DNA of 64,000 bases from Bordetella petrii (GCF_000067205.1 NC_010170.1:5084001-5148000), one strand, 5' to 3'. Positions 1-9,243 are shown, counted from the stretch's first letter. Numbers and translations: made by a program. The notes: a model not told the origin generated them from the letters alone.

Positions 1-81
1 ATGAGCCTGCCCATGCATCCCGACCTCGATCCCGCCACCCAAGACCAGATCGTCGCGGCGTTGCGCGCGGCCCTCGCCTGA
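1..81 (+). CDS. DegT/DnrJ/EryC1 aminotransferase, C-terminal end (partial)
   Basis: The first 26 codons, ending in TGA at 79-81, read as the tail of a PLP-dependent sugar aminotransferase. The segment SLPMHP followed by an acidic/amphipathic helix is the usual C-terminus of the DegT/WbpE/WlbC family. The gene starts outside the window. It lies 13 bp before a UDP-GlcNAc 2-epimerase gene, the order wlbC–wlbD known from Bordetella LPS loci, where the aminotransferase makes UDP-2-acetamido-3-amino-glucuronate. The assignment rests on about 26 residues plus context. Confidence 0.6.
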   Translation: MSLPMHPDLDPATQDQIVAALRAALA

Positions 82-94
82 CCCCAGTTTGCCC

Positions 95-1189
95 ATGCCC
101 AAGAAAATCCTGACCATCCTGGGCGCCCGCCCGCAGTTCATCAAGGCCAGCGTCGTATCGGCAGCTATCGCCGGCCATGCCGGACTCGACGAGGTCGTGG
201 TGCACACCGGCCAGCATTTCGACGCCAACATGTCGGATGTGTTCTTCGACGAACTGGGCATGGCCAAACCCGCCCATACGCTGGGCATCCATGGCGGCAG
301 CCACGGCGACATGACCGGCCGCATGTTGATCGCCGTCGAGCAAGTCATGCAACGCGAACAGCCCGACGCGGTCATGGTGTACGGCGACACCAACTCCACG
401 CTGGCCGGCGCGCTGGCGGCGGCCAAGCTGCACATTCCGGTGGCACATGTCGAGGCGGGCCTGCGTTCGTTCAATATGCGCATGCCCGAGGAAATCAACC
501 GCATTCTCACCGACCGCATCTCGCGCTGGCTGTTCACGCCCACCGAGGCCGCCACCCGCCACCTGCGCGGCGAAGGCGTCGCCGCCGAACGCATCGAACA
601 AGTGGGCGACGTCATGTACGACGTGGCGCTGCACCACGGCGCGCGCGTATCAGAAACCGGCGGCGCGTTGCAGCGCCTAAGCATGGCGCCAGGCAGCTAT
701 GTGCTGGCCACCATTCACCGCGCCGAGAACACCGACGACCCGCGGCGGCTGCGCGCGATTGTGCAGGCCCTGGCCAACGTGGCGGCAAGCGGCCGCCCTG
801 TCGTGTGGCCGCTGCATCCGCGCACACGCGGCATCCTGGAACAGCTCGGTCTGATGGAGCAGGCACGCGCGCAGCTGTGCCTGACCGCCCCAGTGGGCTA
901 CCTGGACATGGTGCAACTGGAAAAATACGCCATGCTGATCGCCACCGATTCGGGCGGAGTGCAGAAAGAAGCGTTTTTCCACAAAGTGCCCTGCGTGACG
1001 CTGCGCGACGAAACCGAATGGACCGAACTGGTCGAGGCCGGCTGGAACCGCCTGACCGATGCCCGCTCGGCCGGCGACCTGGAGGCCGCAGTGGCCCAGG
1101 CTCTGCAGGCCCAGCCGCGCCACATCGCGCCGTACGGCAACGGCGATGCCGCGGCCCGCATCGCCGGCGCGCTGGCGCAGGCGGCCTGA
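95..1189 (+). CDS. wlbD: Non-hydrolysing UDP-GlcNAc 2-epimerase family (WlbD/WbpI-like)
   Basis: This cytoplasmic enzyme of 364 residues inverts C2 of a UDP-N-acetylhexosamine. In Bordetella and Pseudomonas the relative WlbD/WbpI turns UDP-GlcNAc3NAcA into UDP-ManNAc3NAcA for LPS. Family marks are present: TGQHFD near residue 38, GDTNST near 97, HVEAGLRS at about 118-125, MPEEINR just after, HRAEN near 208, HPRT near 241 and DSGGVQKEA near 285. The ATG at 95 is chosen over an in-frame TTG at 89. The gene follows the aminotransferase closely and precedes a WecA-like transferase, which fits a role in making an LPS uronic acid. WlbD rather than WecB is inferred from context, so the symbol is tentative. 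Confidence 0.85.
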   Translation: MPKKILTILGARPQFIKASVVSAAIAGHAGLDEVVVHTGQHFDANMSDVFFDELGMAKPAHTLGIHGGSHGDMTGRMLIAVEQVMQREQPDAVMVYGDTNSTLAGALAAAKLHIPVAHVEAGLRSFNMRMPEEINRILTDRISRWLFTPTEAATRHLRGEGVAAERIEQVGDVMYDVALHHGARVSETGGALQRLSMAPGSYVLATIHRAENTDDPRRLRAIVQALANVAASGRPVVWPLHPRTRGILEQLGLMEQARAQLCLTAPVGYLDMVQLEKYAMLIATDSGGVQKEAFFHKVPCVTLRDETEWTELVEAGWNRLTDARSAGDLEAAVAQALQAQPRHIAPYGNGDAAARIAGALAQAA

Positions 1190-1247
1190 CGCTGCCCCGC
1201 GAGCGGCCGCGGCGCGGCCGACGCGGATTTCCACCCTGGACAACCCG

Positions 1248-2273
1248 ATGACGCAACTATTCATCCTGGCCGTCCTGCTGTGCGCCGTTGCAGCGCTGTC
1301 GGCCTTCGGTACCCGGAAGATGATCGACTGGGCATACCGGCGCAACATGCTAGACACGCCGAACCATCGCAGCTCACACACGCAGCCCACCGCGCGCGGC
1401 GGCGGCGTGGCGCTGGTGGCGGCGTTCTACGCCGGCACGGTAGCCGCCTGGGCCGCGGGCCTGGTCGAGGCCCGCACCGTCGCTTTGCTGTGCTGCGGCC
1501 TGCCCATCGCCATTGTGGGCTACGTTGATGACGCCCGCTCGCTCAGCGCGCGCACGCGTCTGGTAGTGCATGCCGCCGCGGCCGCGGCCGCGCTGTACGC
1601 GCTGGGCCCGCTGCCGGAGCTGGCCGTAGCCGGCCAGGCGCTGCCGGCGCCGTTGCGGGCCGCGCTGATGCTGTTCGGCCTGGTGTGGCTGACCAACCTG
1701 TATAACTTCATGGATGGCATCGACGGCATTGCCGGCGGCCAGGCGCTGGCGGCCGGCCTGCTGTGGGGCCTGGCGCCGGGCGCCGCCGGCGTGCCGGCGC
1801 TGATGTTCGCCGCGGCCGCTGCCGGCTTCCTGCGCTACAACGCCCCGCCTGCGCGCATTTTCATGGGTGACGCGGGCAGCGGTTTTTGCGGTTTCATTGC
1901 CGGCGTACTGGTGTTGCACCAGGCCCAGGCCACCGGTACTTCGCCGCTATTGTGGCTGATTCCGCTCAGCCTGTTTTTCTGCGACGCCACCGTCACGCTG
2001 ATCACGCGCGTGCTGCGCGGCCAACGCGCCAGCCAGGCGCACCGCTCGCACGCATATCAACGCCTGGCGCGCCGCGCTGGCCGACATCTGCCGGTCAGCG
2101 CGGGCTACTTCGCCGCCACGCTGGTGCTGCTGGGCGCGCTGTTCCTGTGGGCCGCGCAACATCCCGCCGAGCGCGCCGGCTGGGCATTCCTGGCCGGCGC
2201 CGCCGTGCCGGCGCTACTGGCCGTCTGGCTGGGGGCTGGACGCGAAGACGCCGCCGGCCCCGGCGCGCGCTAG
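1248..2273 (+). CDS. WecA/WbpL-like undecaprenyl-phosphate sugar-1-phosphate transferase
   Basis: This is an integral membrane protein of 341 residues in glycosyltransferase family 4 of the MraY/WecA type, which moves a sugar-1-phosphate from a UDP-sugar to undecaprenyl phosphate and so starts O-antigen synthesis. The cytoplasmic-loop motifs are clear: YVDDARSL at about 92-99, NFMDGIDGIAG at about 143-153, FMGDAGSG at about 195-202 and the basic HRSHAYQRL box near 255. About ten hydrophobic segments are visible. The ATG at 1248 begins a typical first membrane helix; the frame stays open upstream, but that stretch is arginine- and proline-rich and reads against the epimerase. The donor is probably UDP-QuiNAc/FucNAc or UDP-GlcNAc, as for Pseudomonas WbpL (inference). 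Confidence 0.88.
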   Translation: MTQLFILAVLLCAVAALSAFGTRKMIDWAYRRNMLDTPNHRSSHTQPTARGGGVALVAAFYAGTVAAWAAGLVEARTVALLCCGLPIAIVGYVDDARSLSARTRLVVHAAAAAAALYALGPLPELAVAGQALPAPLRAALMLFGLVWLTNLYNFMDGIDGIAGGQALAAGLLWGLAPGAAGVPALMFAAAAAGFLRYNAPPARIFMGDAGSGFCGFIAGVLVLHQAQATGTSPLLWLIPLSLFFCDATVTLITRVLRGQRASQAHRSHAYQRLARRAGRHLPVSAGYFAATLVLLGALFLWAAQHPAERAGWAFLAGAAVPALLAVWLGAGREDAAGPGAR

Positions 2274-2304
2274 CCAACTATTCTTCCGCGAGTCCCATCG
2301 CCGC

Positions 2305-3567
2305 ATGACGACCCCCACCATCTGGTACGTTCACCCTTATGCCGGCGGGCCCGGCGTGGGCCGCTACAGCCGCCCGTACGAGCTGGGCCACGCCTGGCAG
2401 CAGGCCGGCGCGCGGGTAGTCGTGATCACCGCCGATTTCCATCACCTGCAGGACACGCCCGGCCAGCACCGCGGTGCGTGCGACATCGAGGGCGTGCCGT
2501 ACGAGTTCCTGGGTACTCCGGCGTACCAGGGCAACGGCTTGGGCCGGTTGGTCAATATGGCGGCGCTGGCGGCGCAGTTGCTGCGCCGGCGCGATGCCCT
2601 GCAGCGCCGCTACGGCAGGCCCGACATGGTGATCGGCTCGTCGCCGCACCCCTATGCATTCCCCGCTACGCACCGCATCGCGCGCTATGCCGGTGCGCGG
2701 TCGGTCTTCGAAGTACGCGACCTGTGGCCGCTCAGCCTGGTCGAGCTGGCCGGCGTGCGTCCGTCGCATCCGCTGGTGCGCGCCACGGCCTGGCTGGAGC
2801 GCTATGCGTATCGCCATGCCGACGCGGTAGTCTCGCTGCTGCCTTTGACCGCTGCTTACATGCAGGAGAAAGGCCTGCCCGCCGGACACTGGCACTACAT
2901 CCCCAACGGCGTGGACACGGCCGCACAGGCGGCCGCCGATGTCTCGAACCCGCCCATGCAGCAGGCGCGCCGCTGGCAGGCCGAAGGCCGCCGCGTAGTG
3001 GTGTACGCGGGCGCGCTGGGCGTGCCCAATCATGTCGAATCGCTGGTGCAGGCCATGGCCGCTCTGCGCGCGCGTGGCGAGCGACGCATCGCGGCCCTGA
3101 TTGTCGGCCGCGGCGAACGCGCACAATCTCTGCGCGATCAGGTGCGGCAGCAAGGCCTGCAAGACTGCGTCGCCCTATACGACCAGATCGCCAAGCGAGA
3201 AGTGCCGGCCCTGCTCGGCGCGGCCGACATCGGCTACATATCGCTCAAGCCCGAACGCTTGTTCCGCTTCGGCGTCAGCCCCAACAAGCTGTTCGACTAC
3301 ATGCTGGCGCGCCTGCCGGTGCTGTTCGCCGTCCGGGCCGGCAACAATCCGGTTGCCGATCACGACTGCGGCTATAGCGCGCAGCCTGGCGATGCCGATT
3401 CGATTGCGCAGGCGCTGCAGGCCTTCGCGGCGCTACCTGACGCCGAGCTGGCAGCCATGGGCGAGCGTGGTCATCGTTATGTTGTGTCTGAACATGGCTA
3501 TCCACAGCTGGCCCGGCGCTATCTGGATATTGTGGATATGCAACAAAAGCCCCGCAACATTGGGTAA
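2305..3567 (+). CDS. Glycosyltransferase, GT4/GT-B fold, LPS biosynthesis
   Basis: This 420-residue protein is probably a cytoplasmic or membrane-associated glycosyltransferase that transfers an N-acetylated amino sugar or uronic acid to the growing lipid-linked chain. The N-terminal Rossmann half has a glycine-rich loop (GGPGVGRYSR at about 14-23) and the WcaI/WbuB-type segment FEVRDLWPLSL at about 135-145. IPNGVD sits near 199. The C-terminal half opens with VVVYAGALG near 231 and carries the donor-site segment SPNKLFDYM at about 325-333. Position after the epimerase and WecA-like genes matches WlbE/WbpH-type enzymes of the Bordetella and Pseudomonas loci. The acceptor and sugar cannot be read from the sequence. 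Confidence 0.85.
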   Translation: MTTPTIWYVHPYAGGPGVGRYSRPYELGHAWQQAGARVVVITADFHHLQDTPGQHRGACDIEGVPYEFLGTPAYQGNGLGRLVNMAALAAQLLRRRDALQRRYGRPDMVIGSSPHPYAFPATHRIARYAGARSVFEVRDLWPLSLVELAGVRPSHPLVRATAWLERYAYRHADAVVSLLPLTAAYMQEKGLPAGHWHYIPNGVDTAAQAAADVSNPPMQQARRWQAEGRRVVVYAGALGVPNHVESLVQAMAALRARGERRIAALIVGRGERAQSLRDQVRQQGLQDCVALYDQIAKREVPALLGAADIGYISLKPERLFRFGVSPNKLFDYMLARLPVLFAVRAGNNPVADHDCGYSAQPGDADSIAQALQAFAALPDAELAAMGERGHRYVVSEHGYPQLARRYLDIVDMQQKPRNIG

Positions 3568-3741
3568 CTGGGCCTTGCTGTTGAACTAAAGCGTTCAAAT
3601 ATCGCCCCGGCGCGCACCACCGGCAGCCCTGCCGGCGCAGACACATTTTGCCCATGCTCGAATCACTTCCGTTGCATGTGTAGCGGCTGAAACCCGTACA
3701 TTGCAAGGCCAACCGGCTACTTCAGCAGGCTTGACCACGCA

Positions 3742-4899
3742 GTGTGCAATTCAGCTAATAATTCTTCCATTTCTCGCAATCCGCGGCGGGTCGCGCTACT
3801 GGGCGCAGCCAACAGTATCCATACCATCCGCTGGGCCAACGGACTGGCCGAGCGCGGTATTGAAGTCCACGTCCTGACCCTGCATGCTCCCGGCCGCGAC
3901 CTGTCGCCGCAGGTGCACGTGCACCGGCTGGGCTGCCGCGCGCCGTTGGGCTATGTGCTGGCAGCCAGCCGCGCACGCCGGCTGCTGGCGCAGATTCAGC
4001 CCGAGCTGCTCAATGCACACTACGCCAGCGGCTATGGCCTGCTGGCCCGGCTGGCCGGCTTCGGGCCGACGCTGCTGTCGGCCTGGGGCAGCGACATCTA
4101 CCAGTTTCCGCACAAAAGCAAGCTGCATCGCCGCATTGTGGCCGACAACCTGCGCTTTGCCACGCTGGTCGGGTCCACCAGCCATGCCATGGCGCGCCGC
4201 ATCGAAGCCATACAGCCCGTACCGATCGCCATCACGCCGTTCGGCATCGACCATGCCCTGTTCTTTCCCTGCGCCCGCCCGGCGTCAGCCAAAGACGCGC
4301 CCATCGTCATCGGCGCGATCAAAGCGCTGGAGCATCAGTATGGTATTGACACCTTGCTGCGCGCGTTCCAGATCGTAGTGTCGCAACTGGACCGCTCGCA
4401 CCCCGAGGTTGCCCGCCGCCTGGAACTGCGCATCTACGGCAAGGGCAGTCAGAGAAAAAAACTGAAGAAACTCGCCTGCGACCTGCAGCTTGACGAACGC
4501 GTGGTATTCGCGGGCTTCATTCCGCATGCCAAGGTGCCCGAAGCGCTGGCCAACCTGGACATTTACGTGGCGCTAAGCCGGCAGGACAGCTTCGGCGTGG
4601 CCATCCTGGAGGCCTCATCCTGCGGCGTGCCAGTGGTGGTGTCCGATGCCGACGGCCCGGCCGAAGTGGTGGCCGACAACGAATCCGGGTTCATCGTGCC
4701 CGTGGACGACCCGGGTTTTGCCGCCGCGCGTATCGTCGACCTGGTGCTCAATCCCGAGCGGCGCGCGCAGATGGCCGCGCGCGGCCGCGAGCATGTGCTG
4801 CAGCACTACACCTGGGACCACAGCCTCGACCTCATGCTGGAGGCTTATAGAAAAACGCTATGCTTGGCGCATTCCGGCACGCGTTCCCCCTCGCCATGA
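3742..4899 (+). CDS. Glycosyltransferase family 4 protein (WlbH-like position)
   Basis: This is a GT-B glycosyltransferase of 385 residues, probably adding one residue of the LPS oligosaccharide. The acceptor half has ANSIHTIRWANGLAERG near 23-39 and SAWGSDIYQFP near 113-123. The donor half has ITPFGID near 164 and the EX7E-type region DSFGVAILEASSCGVPVVVS near 282-301. A GTG at 3742 is the only start that includes the whole first β-strand; no Shine-Dalgarno is evident, so the true N-terminus is uncertain. A 174-bp gap separates it from the previous gene, so it could have its own promoter. The next gene's ATG at 4860 or 4896 overlaps its 3' end, which suggests translational coupling. Confidence 0.85.
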   Translation: MCNSANNSSISRNPRRVALLGAANSIHTIRWANGLAERGIEVHVLTLHAPGRDLSPQVHVHRLGCRAPLGYVLAASRARRLLAQIQPELLNAHYASGYGLLARLAGFGPTLLSAWGSDIYQFPHKSKLHRRIVADNLRFATLVGSTSHAMARRIEAIQPVPIAITPFGIDHALFFPCARPASAKDAPIVIGAIKALEHQYGIDTLLRAFQIVVSQLDRSHPEVARRLELRIYGKGSQRKKLKKLACDLQLDERVVFAGFIPHAKVPEALANLDIYVALSRQDSFGVAILEASSCGVPVVVSDADGPAEVVADNESGFIVPVDDPGFAAARIVDLVLNPERRAQMAARGREHVLQHYTWDHSLDLMLEAYRKTLCLAHSGTRSPSP

Positions 4900-5597
4900 C
4901 CTTGCTGATGCTGTTGGTGGTCGCCAGCTTCTCCGCCATACACCTGCTCGAGTTCCTGAGCTACTACGCGCGGGTGGCCGGCAGCCTGGCCGGCAAGGCG
5001 GTGACGGGCTACGCCATCCAGAACGCCACCACCACCGTCACGCGCTTCTTCTACCTGGCGCTGATGCCCATGCTGGGCTTCCTGATCGACCGCAGTCTGC
5101 CGCGGCTGCACTACTTGTACATGGGACTGGGTGCGCTGTTCGGCGCCACCGCCCTGTCGCTGCTGGCGTACAGCCTGCGCCGGCGCTGGATCGTGCTGCT
5201 GGCCAACTTCATCACCCGCAACGAAGACCGCCCGCGTTTGACGCTGGCCGACCTGCGCGGCGAACTCGATAGCGGGCAGCATCACGCCCCCGCCAGCATC
5301 ACGCCCCTGGCCGCGGCCGTCTTCTTTTGCTACGCCTTGGGCGTGCTGTTGTCGTATTACTTCGCGCTGGTGTTCCACGACTATCGCAGCACGATCTCGC
5401 AGCTTTCGGGCATCATCAATGGCGCCGCCACGGTGCTGCTGACTTTCATCCTGGAACCGCGCATCGCGCGCATTGTCGACAGCCACGCCCCCGGCCGCGT
5501 GTACGCCGCCGTGCAGCGCATGCTGCTGGGCCGGCTACTGGCCGTCGGCATCGCCGCGCCCGCGACCTTCTATGTCATCTGCTCCGCTTTCTTCTGA
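4860..5597 (+). CDS. Amj/DUF2837-family membrane protein, candidate lipid-linked glycan flippase
   Basis: This polytopic membrane protein of 245 residues has about six hydrophobic segments. Its N-terminal region (IHLLEFLSYYARVAG, then AIQNATTTVTRFFYLALMPMLG) has the arrangement I know from Amj (DUF2837), the alternate lipid II flippase of Bacillus subtilis. Amj proteins move undecaprenyl-pyrophosphate-linked precursors across the inner membrane. Between glycosyltransferases and a ligase-like gene, it could flip an LPS oligosaccharide intermediate (inference). Two starts are plausible: ATG at 4860, inside the upstream gene, and ATG at 4896, which forms an ATGA overlap with the upstream stop. 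Its last 26 bp overlap the next gene. Family assignment is by motif memory only. Confidence 0.65.
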   Translation: MLGAFRHAFPLAMTLLMLLVVASFSAIHLLEFLSYYARVAGSLAGKAVTGYAIQNATTTVTRFFYLALMPMLGFLIDRSLPRLHYLYMGLGALFGATALSLLAYSLRRRWIVLLANFITRNEDRPRLTLADLRGELDSGQHHAPASITPLAAAVFFCYALGVLLSYYFALVFHDYRSTISQLSGIINGAATVLLTFILEPRIARIVDSHAPGRVYAAVQRMLLGRLLAVGIAAPATFYVICSAFF

Positions 5598-6768
5598 TTT
5601 TCAGCCTGGCGCGCTGGCGCCGCGGCTGCTGACCGCGGCATGCGTGCTGATGCTGCTGGGGTCGTCGATCTACCTGCTGCCGCCCCTGCGGCCGTTCCAT
5701 TGGGGACTGGCCTTGATTGCACTGGCCTTCTGCCTGGATGCGCCGACCCGCCGCGGCTTCCTGCACAGCCGCGCCCTGCCGGCCGCCGTGGCGGTCATGC
5801 TGCTGGTCTGCGTCCAGGCGGCATGGGCCGACAACCTGCCCCGCTATGCGCAGTACGCGGTCATCCTGGCGATCAGCCTGACTTACGCCCTGCTGGGCGA
5901 GCATCTGGCCCGCCAGGGCAAAGCCTACCTGCGCTGGCTGCCCTGGCTGGTGGCCTTGTGGGTGCTGATGGCGCTGGTGCCGTGGTTCGACCTGCTGACG
6001 CACTCCGAGCGCTTCCGCGCACGCTACCCTCTGACCGGCGGCCCTTGGGACAACATCAACAATATGGCCACCGCGTTGGTGGTGGCCAACCTGCTGTGGC
6101 TGCTGGCCCGGCGGCGCCTGTCCAACGCCCTGTTCGCCATCGCGTGGCTGTACTGCCTGGTCTTGAACCGGCGCGCCGACCTGCTGGGCATGGGGGCGCT
6201 GGGCGCGGCCTACCTGCTTTGCCTGATGCAGGGCTCGTGGCGGCGCAAGGCGGCCATGGCGCTGGCTTGGGCGGCCCTAAGCGGCGCCGGCCTGCTGTGG
6301 CAGGAATATGCCGGAACGAGTGCTCGCGACCTGCCGCAGATTACGCTTAGCGATGGAGAATGGGAATTGGTTGCATCTAAGGGCGACGATTCCACCGGCG
6401 CGCGCAAGACCCTGCTCATGGACATGATGCACCAGGCCCAGGAAATGCCCTGGTGGCAATGGGCGGTGGGCAAAGGCGCGGGCCAGTTGAATGTCATGTG
6501 GCCCACGCGCGAAGGCCCGGTGCCCTGGGGCTCGCCGCATTTCTTCTGGTTGGAGATGCTGTTCTACCTGGGCATTGCCTGGCCGCTATTTTTGTTGTGG
6601 CTGCTGTGGCGGCTGGACTGGCTGGGGCGCACCTGCCTGCTGGTCATCGGTATTGCCGGAATAGCGCCCAGTTCCATGGTTTATTTCCAGCCTTTCTGGT
6701 TGCTGCTAGGCGTCATGCTCGCGCAGTTGCCCGGGCGCGCCCGGGATACGCCCAGACGATCCCGGTAA
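5572..6768 (+). CDS. O-antigen ligase/polymerase (WaaL/Wzy-like) membrane protein
   Basis: This inner-membrane protein of 398 residues has about ten membrane segments and one large periplasmic loop near residues 255-320, the topology of the Wzy/WaaL (PF04932) superfamily. Before the loop is VLNRRADLLGMGALG near 200, equivalent to the Arg-containing segment conserved in ligases. After it comes WGSPHFFWLEMLFYLGI, which resembles the H..xxE pattern of ligases. It would join or polymerise undecaprenyl-linked glycan in the periplasm. The ATG at 5572 is inside the preceding Amj-like gene and gives a compact N-terminus before the first helix. A second ligase-like gene lies at 20120-21397, so the two may handle different glycans. 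Confidence 0.75.
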   Translation: MSSAPLSSDFQPGALAPRLLTAACVLMLLGSSIYLLPPLRPFHWGLALIALAFCLDAPTRRGFLHSRALPAAVAVMLLVCVQAAWADNLPRYAQYAVILAISLTYALLGEHLARQGKAYLRWLPWLVALWVLMALVPWFDLLTHSERFRARYPLTGGPWDNINNMATALVVANLLWLLARRRLSNALFAIAWLYCLVLNRRADLLGMGALGAAYLLCLMQGSWRRKAAMALAWAALSGAGLLWQEYAGTSARDLPQITLSDGEWELVASKGDDSTGARKTLLMDMMHQAQEMPWWQWAVGKGAGQLNVMWPTREGPVPWGSPHFFWLEMLFYLGIAWPLFLLWLLWRLDWLGRTCLLVIGIAGIAPSSMVYFQPFWLLLGVMLAQLPGRARDTPRRSR

Positions 6769-6806
6769 AATTCGCCATCCTCCGACCTACCGGTCCACGC
6801 TTTCGA

Positions 6807-8057
6807 ATGTACATGCCCGTTGCCCTGAGGCAATTCCTCGTCAACCTGCCGCGCCCGTGCAAGCAGATCATGGCGGCCGCGCTCGACGCCGTGCTGCTGC
6901 TGGCGTCGTTTTACCTGGCGTTGTGGGCACGCTTCGAGGTGCTGTACGTCAACCATTACTACGCCATCCTGTCGCTGATCGCCTGTGCCAGCGGCATTGC
7001 CGCGCTGGCGGCATTCCGCGTGTATTTCTACATACTGCGGTACATGAACGAGCGCGTGCTGATCGGCGTCACCTGTGGCGTCATCGTGTCGGTGCTTACT
7101 GTCACCGCGGTGGATACCTTCCTGCGGCTGTCGCTGGGTCTGTCGCGCGCGGTGCTCATCATCTACCCGCTGCTGGCGCTCATCTTGCTGTTGGGCGTGC
7201 GCATCGTCGCCCGCCGCCTGCTGTTCCCCGGCACGCGCGCGGTGGCAACCGGCATGCAAACCCCAGTCATCATCTACGGCAGCGGCGGGCTGGGCTCGCA
7301 GCTGGCCGCGGCGCTGCGGGCCAGCCCGCACTACCTGCCCGTGGCCATGATCGACGACGATCCGCGCAAGCATCGCCTGTTCATGGCCGGCCTACGCATT
7401 TATCCGCCATCGCAACTGGCGCGCCTGGTAGCCAAGCACCAGGTCACGCAGCTGCTCATCGCCATGCCCTCGGCCTCGCGCACCCGCATACGGCAGGTGG
7501 TCGACATGGCCGAGCCATTTCGCCTGCGCATCCGCACCGTGTCCAGCCTGCGCGAGCTGGTCGACCCGCGGCGCGGCCCGCGGCTACGCGACATCCAGGT
7601 CGAAGACCTGCTGGGCCGTGATCCCATCCCGCCCATTCCCGAACTGCTGGGGCGCTGCGTCACCGGCCGCAACATCATGATCACCGGGGCGGGCGGCTCG
7701 ATCGGCTCGGAACTGTGCCGCCAGATACTGGAACTGCGGCCGCGCCGCATGGTGCTGTTCGAGATTTCCGAACCCGCGCTGTACACCATCGAGCAGGAAC
7801 TGACCACTCTGCGCAATACAGCCGGCAGCGAGGTCGAGATCATCGGCGTGCTGGGCTCGGTGCGCGATTACGAACACTGCCTGCTGCAACTGCGCCGCCA
7901 TGGCATCCAGACGGTCTACCATGCCGCGGCCTACAAGCACGTGCCCATCGTGGAGCACAACATCGCCGAAGGCATACTGACCAACACCTTCGGCACGCAC
8001 GCCATGGCACGTGCCGCCATCAAGGTTGGCGTGCAAGATTTCGTGCTCATATCCACC
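6807..8057 (+). pseudogene. WbpM/WlbL-like UDP-HexNAc 4,6-dehydratase, 5' part split by IS
   Basis: This is the first 417 codons of a membrane-bound nucleotide-sugar 4,6-dehydratase (CapD/WbpM/WlbL class), which makes UDP-4-keto-6-deoxy-GlcNAc. Four or so N-terminal membrane helices lie at about residues 20-115. A first Rossmann domain (IIYGSGGLGSQLAAAL near 153) follows, then the catalytic SDR domain with the NAD loop TGAGGSIGSELC near 291 and AAYKHVPIVEHN near 373. The reading frame breaks after FVLIST, where the insertion sequence starts at 8058. Joined to 9262-9894 it gives 627 codons, the usual family length, with no other lesion. The shortened product lacks the downstream SDR lysine region and should be inactive. 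Confidence 0.9.
8054..8057 (+). repeat. 4-bp target-site duplication CACC, left copy
   Basis: CACC directly before the insertion sequence matches CACC at 9258-9261 directly after it. Removing one copy plus the element restores the dehydratase codons for ISTDKAV. Four-base duplications are typical of the IS407 group of IS3. Confidence 0.88.
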
Positions 8058-8125
8058 CGTAAGCTCCCCCACTGCGTAGACATCAGCCAGTAGAATTTCG
8101 GAGCCTCCAAGAGTCGGAGACTCCC

Positions 8126-8392
8126 TTGAAGAAAAGCAGGTTTACAGAAAGCCAGATCGTTGCGGTGTTGAAGGAAGGCGAGACGGGAGTTCCGGTCGCC
8201 GACCTGTGCCGCAAGCACGGCATCAGCAACGCCACGTATTACCAGTGGAAGAGCAAGTACTCGGGCGTGCAGGTGTCCGAGCTGCAACGGCTGCGTGAGC
8301 TGGAAGCCGAGAACGCCAAGCTCAAGCGCATGTACGCCGATCTTGCCCTGGAGAATTCGGCGATCAAGGATGTTCTGAACCGAAAATCCTGA
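8126..8392 (+). CDS. IS3-family transposase OrfA (helix-turn-helix, leucine zipper)
   Basis: This is an 88-residue transposase subunit that binds the IS ends. The N-terminal half (KKSRFTESQIVAVLKEGE … VADLCRKHGISNATYYQWK) is the HTH_Tnp_1 domain of the IS407 group. The C-terminal half (ELQRLRELEAENAKLKRMYADL) has heptad leucines for multimerisation. The start is TTG at 8126, preceded by GGAG at a fitting distance. The frame ends at TGA 8390-8392, just after a CGAAAAT run where −1 slippage would enter the OrfB frame. Its expression is expected to be low and autoregulated, as in the family. Confidence 0.9.
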   Translation: MKKSRFTESQIVAVLKEGETGVPVADLCRKHGISNATYYQWKSKYSGVQVSELQRLRELEAENAKLKRMYADLALENSAIKDVLNRKS

Positions 8393-9243
8393 CGCCGTCG
8401 GCCAGGCGCGAGGTGGTCGAGCTGCTGGTGCAAGCCCGCTTGTCGATCACGCGTGCCTGTCGCATTGCAGGCCTGTCGCGGGCGGCGTACTACAAGCGGC
8501 CAGCCTCGGCATCTGAGCGAGATGCCGATGTGATCGAAGCGCTCAATGCCATCGTCAGCCGGCATGGGCGCTGGGGATTTTGGAAGTGCTTTACCCGGTT
8601 GCGGCTCGATGGCCGCTGCTGGAACAAAAAGCGTGTGCATCGGGTGTACTGCGATATGGGTTTGAATTTGCCTCGGCGTTGCAAGAAGCGGTTGCCAGAC
8701 CGCCCTCGTCAGCCGCTGGATCTGGCAAGCGAGCCCAACCGCTGCTGGGCATTGGACTTCATGCACGACGCCCTGTATTGCGGCCGGCGGTTCCGAACGT
8801 TGAACGTAATCGACGAAGCCAATCGGGAATGCTTGGCCATCGAGGTTGGCACGTCGATCCCATCTGCCAGGCTGATCCGCGTCTTGAGTCGCTTGGTCGA
8901 CTACTACGGCGCGCCGGATGCGATACGGCTGGACAACGGGCCGGAGCTAGTCTCTCAAGCATTCACCGAATGGGTCGCCGCCAAAGGCATCGCGGTTCGA
9001 TACATCCAGCCGGGCAAGCCCAATCAAAACGCCTTTATCGAGCGTTTCAACCGAACGTACCGCACGGAAGTGCTCGATGCACACCTGTTCGCCAACCTGG
9101 AGCAGGTCCAGGCCGTCACCGACCAATGGCTGGTCGATTACAACGAATATCGCCCCCATGAAGCGCTGGGTGGTGTCCCGCCGGTGCAGTACATGCCCCG
9201 GCTAACCCATGCTCCGAATCTCTATCGGCCGTTGTCTACTTGA
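8383..9243 (+). CDS. IS3-family transposase OrfB (DDE integrase domain)
   Basis: This is the catalytic part of the transposase, probably made as an OrfAB fusion. The −1 frame is open from the AAA at 8383 (KILTPSARRE…), and the first conventional internal start is GTG at 8413, which would give 276 residues. An HTH_21-type segment (ITRACRIAGLSRAAYYKRP) is followed by the rve integrase core: WALDFMHD with the first Asp, IRLDNGPE with the second, and NAFIERFNRTYR with the Glu 35 residues on. A C-terminal YNEYRPHEALGG completes the IS3 signature. The frame is intact to TGA at 9241-9243, 14 bp from the element's end. Confidence 0.92.
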   Translation, partial: KILTPSARREVVELLVQARLSITRACRIAGLSRAAYYKRPASASERDADVIEALNAIVSRHGRWGFWKCFTRLRLDGRCWNKKRVHRVYCDMGLNLPRRCKKRLPDRPRQPLDLASEPNRCWALDFMHDALYCGRRFRTLNVIDEANRECLAIEVGTSIPSARLIRVLSRLVDYYGAPDAIRLDNGPELVSQAFTEWVAAKGIAVRYIQPGKPNQNAFIERFNRTYRTEVLDAHLFANLEQVQAVTDQWLVDYNEYRPHEALGGVPPVQYMPRLTHAPNLYRPLST

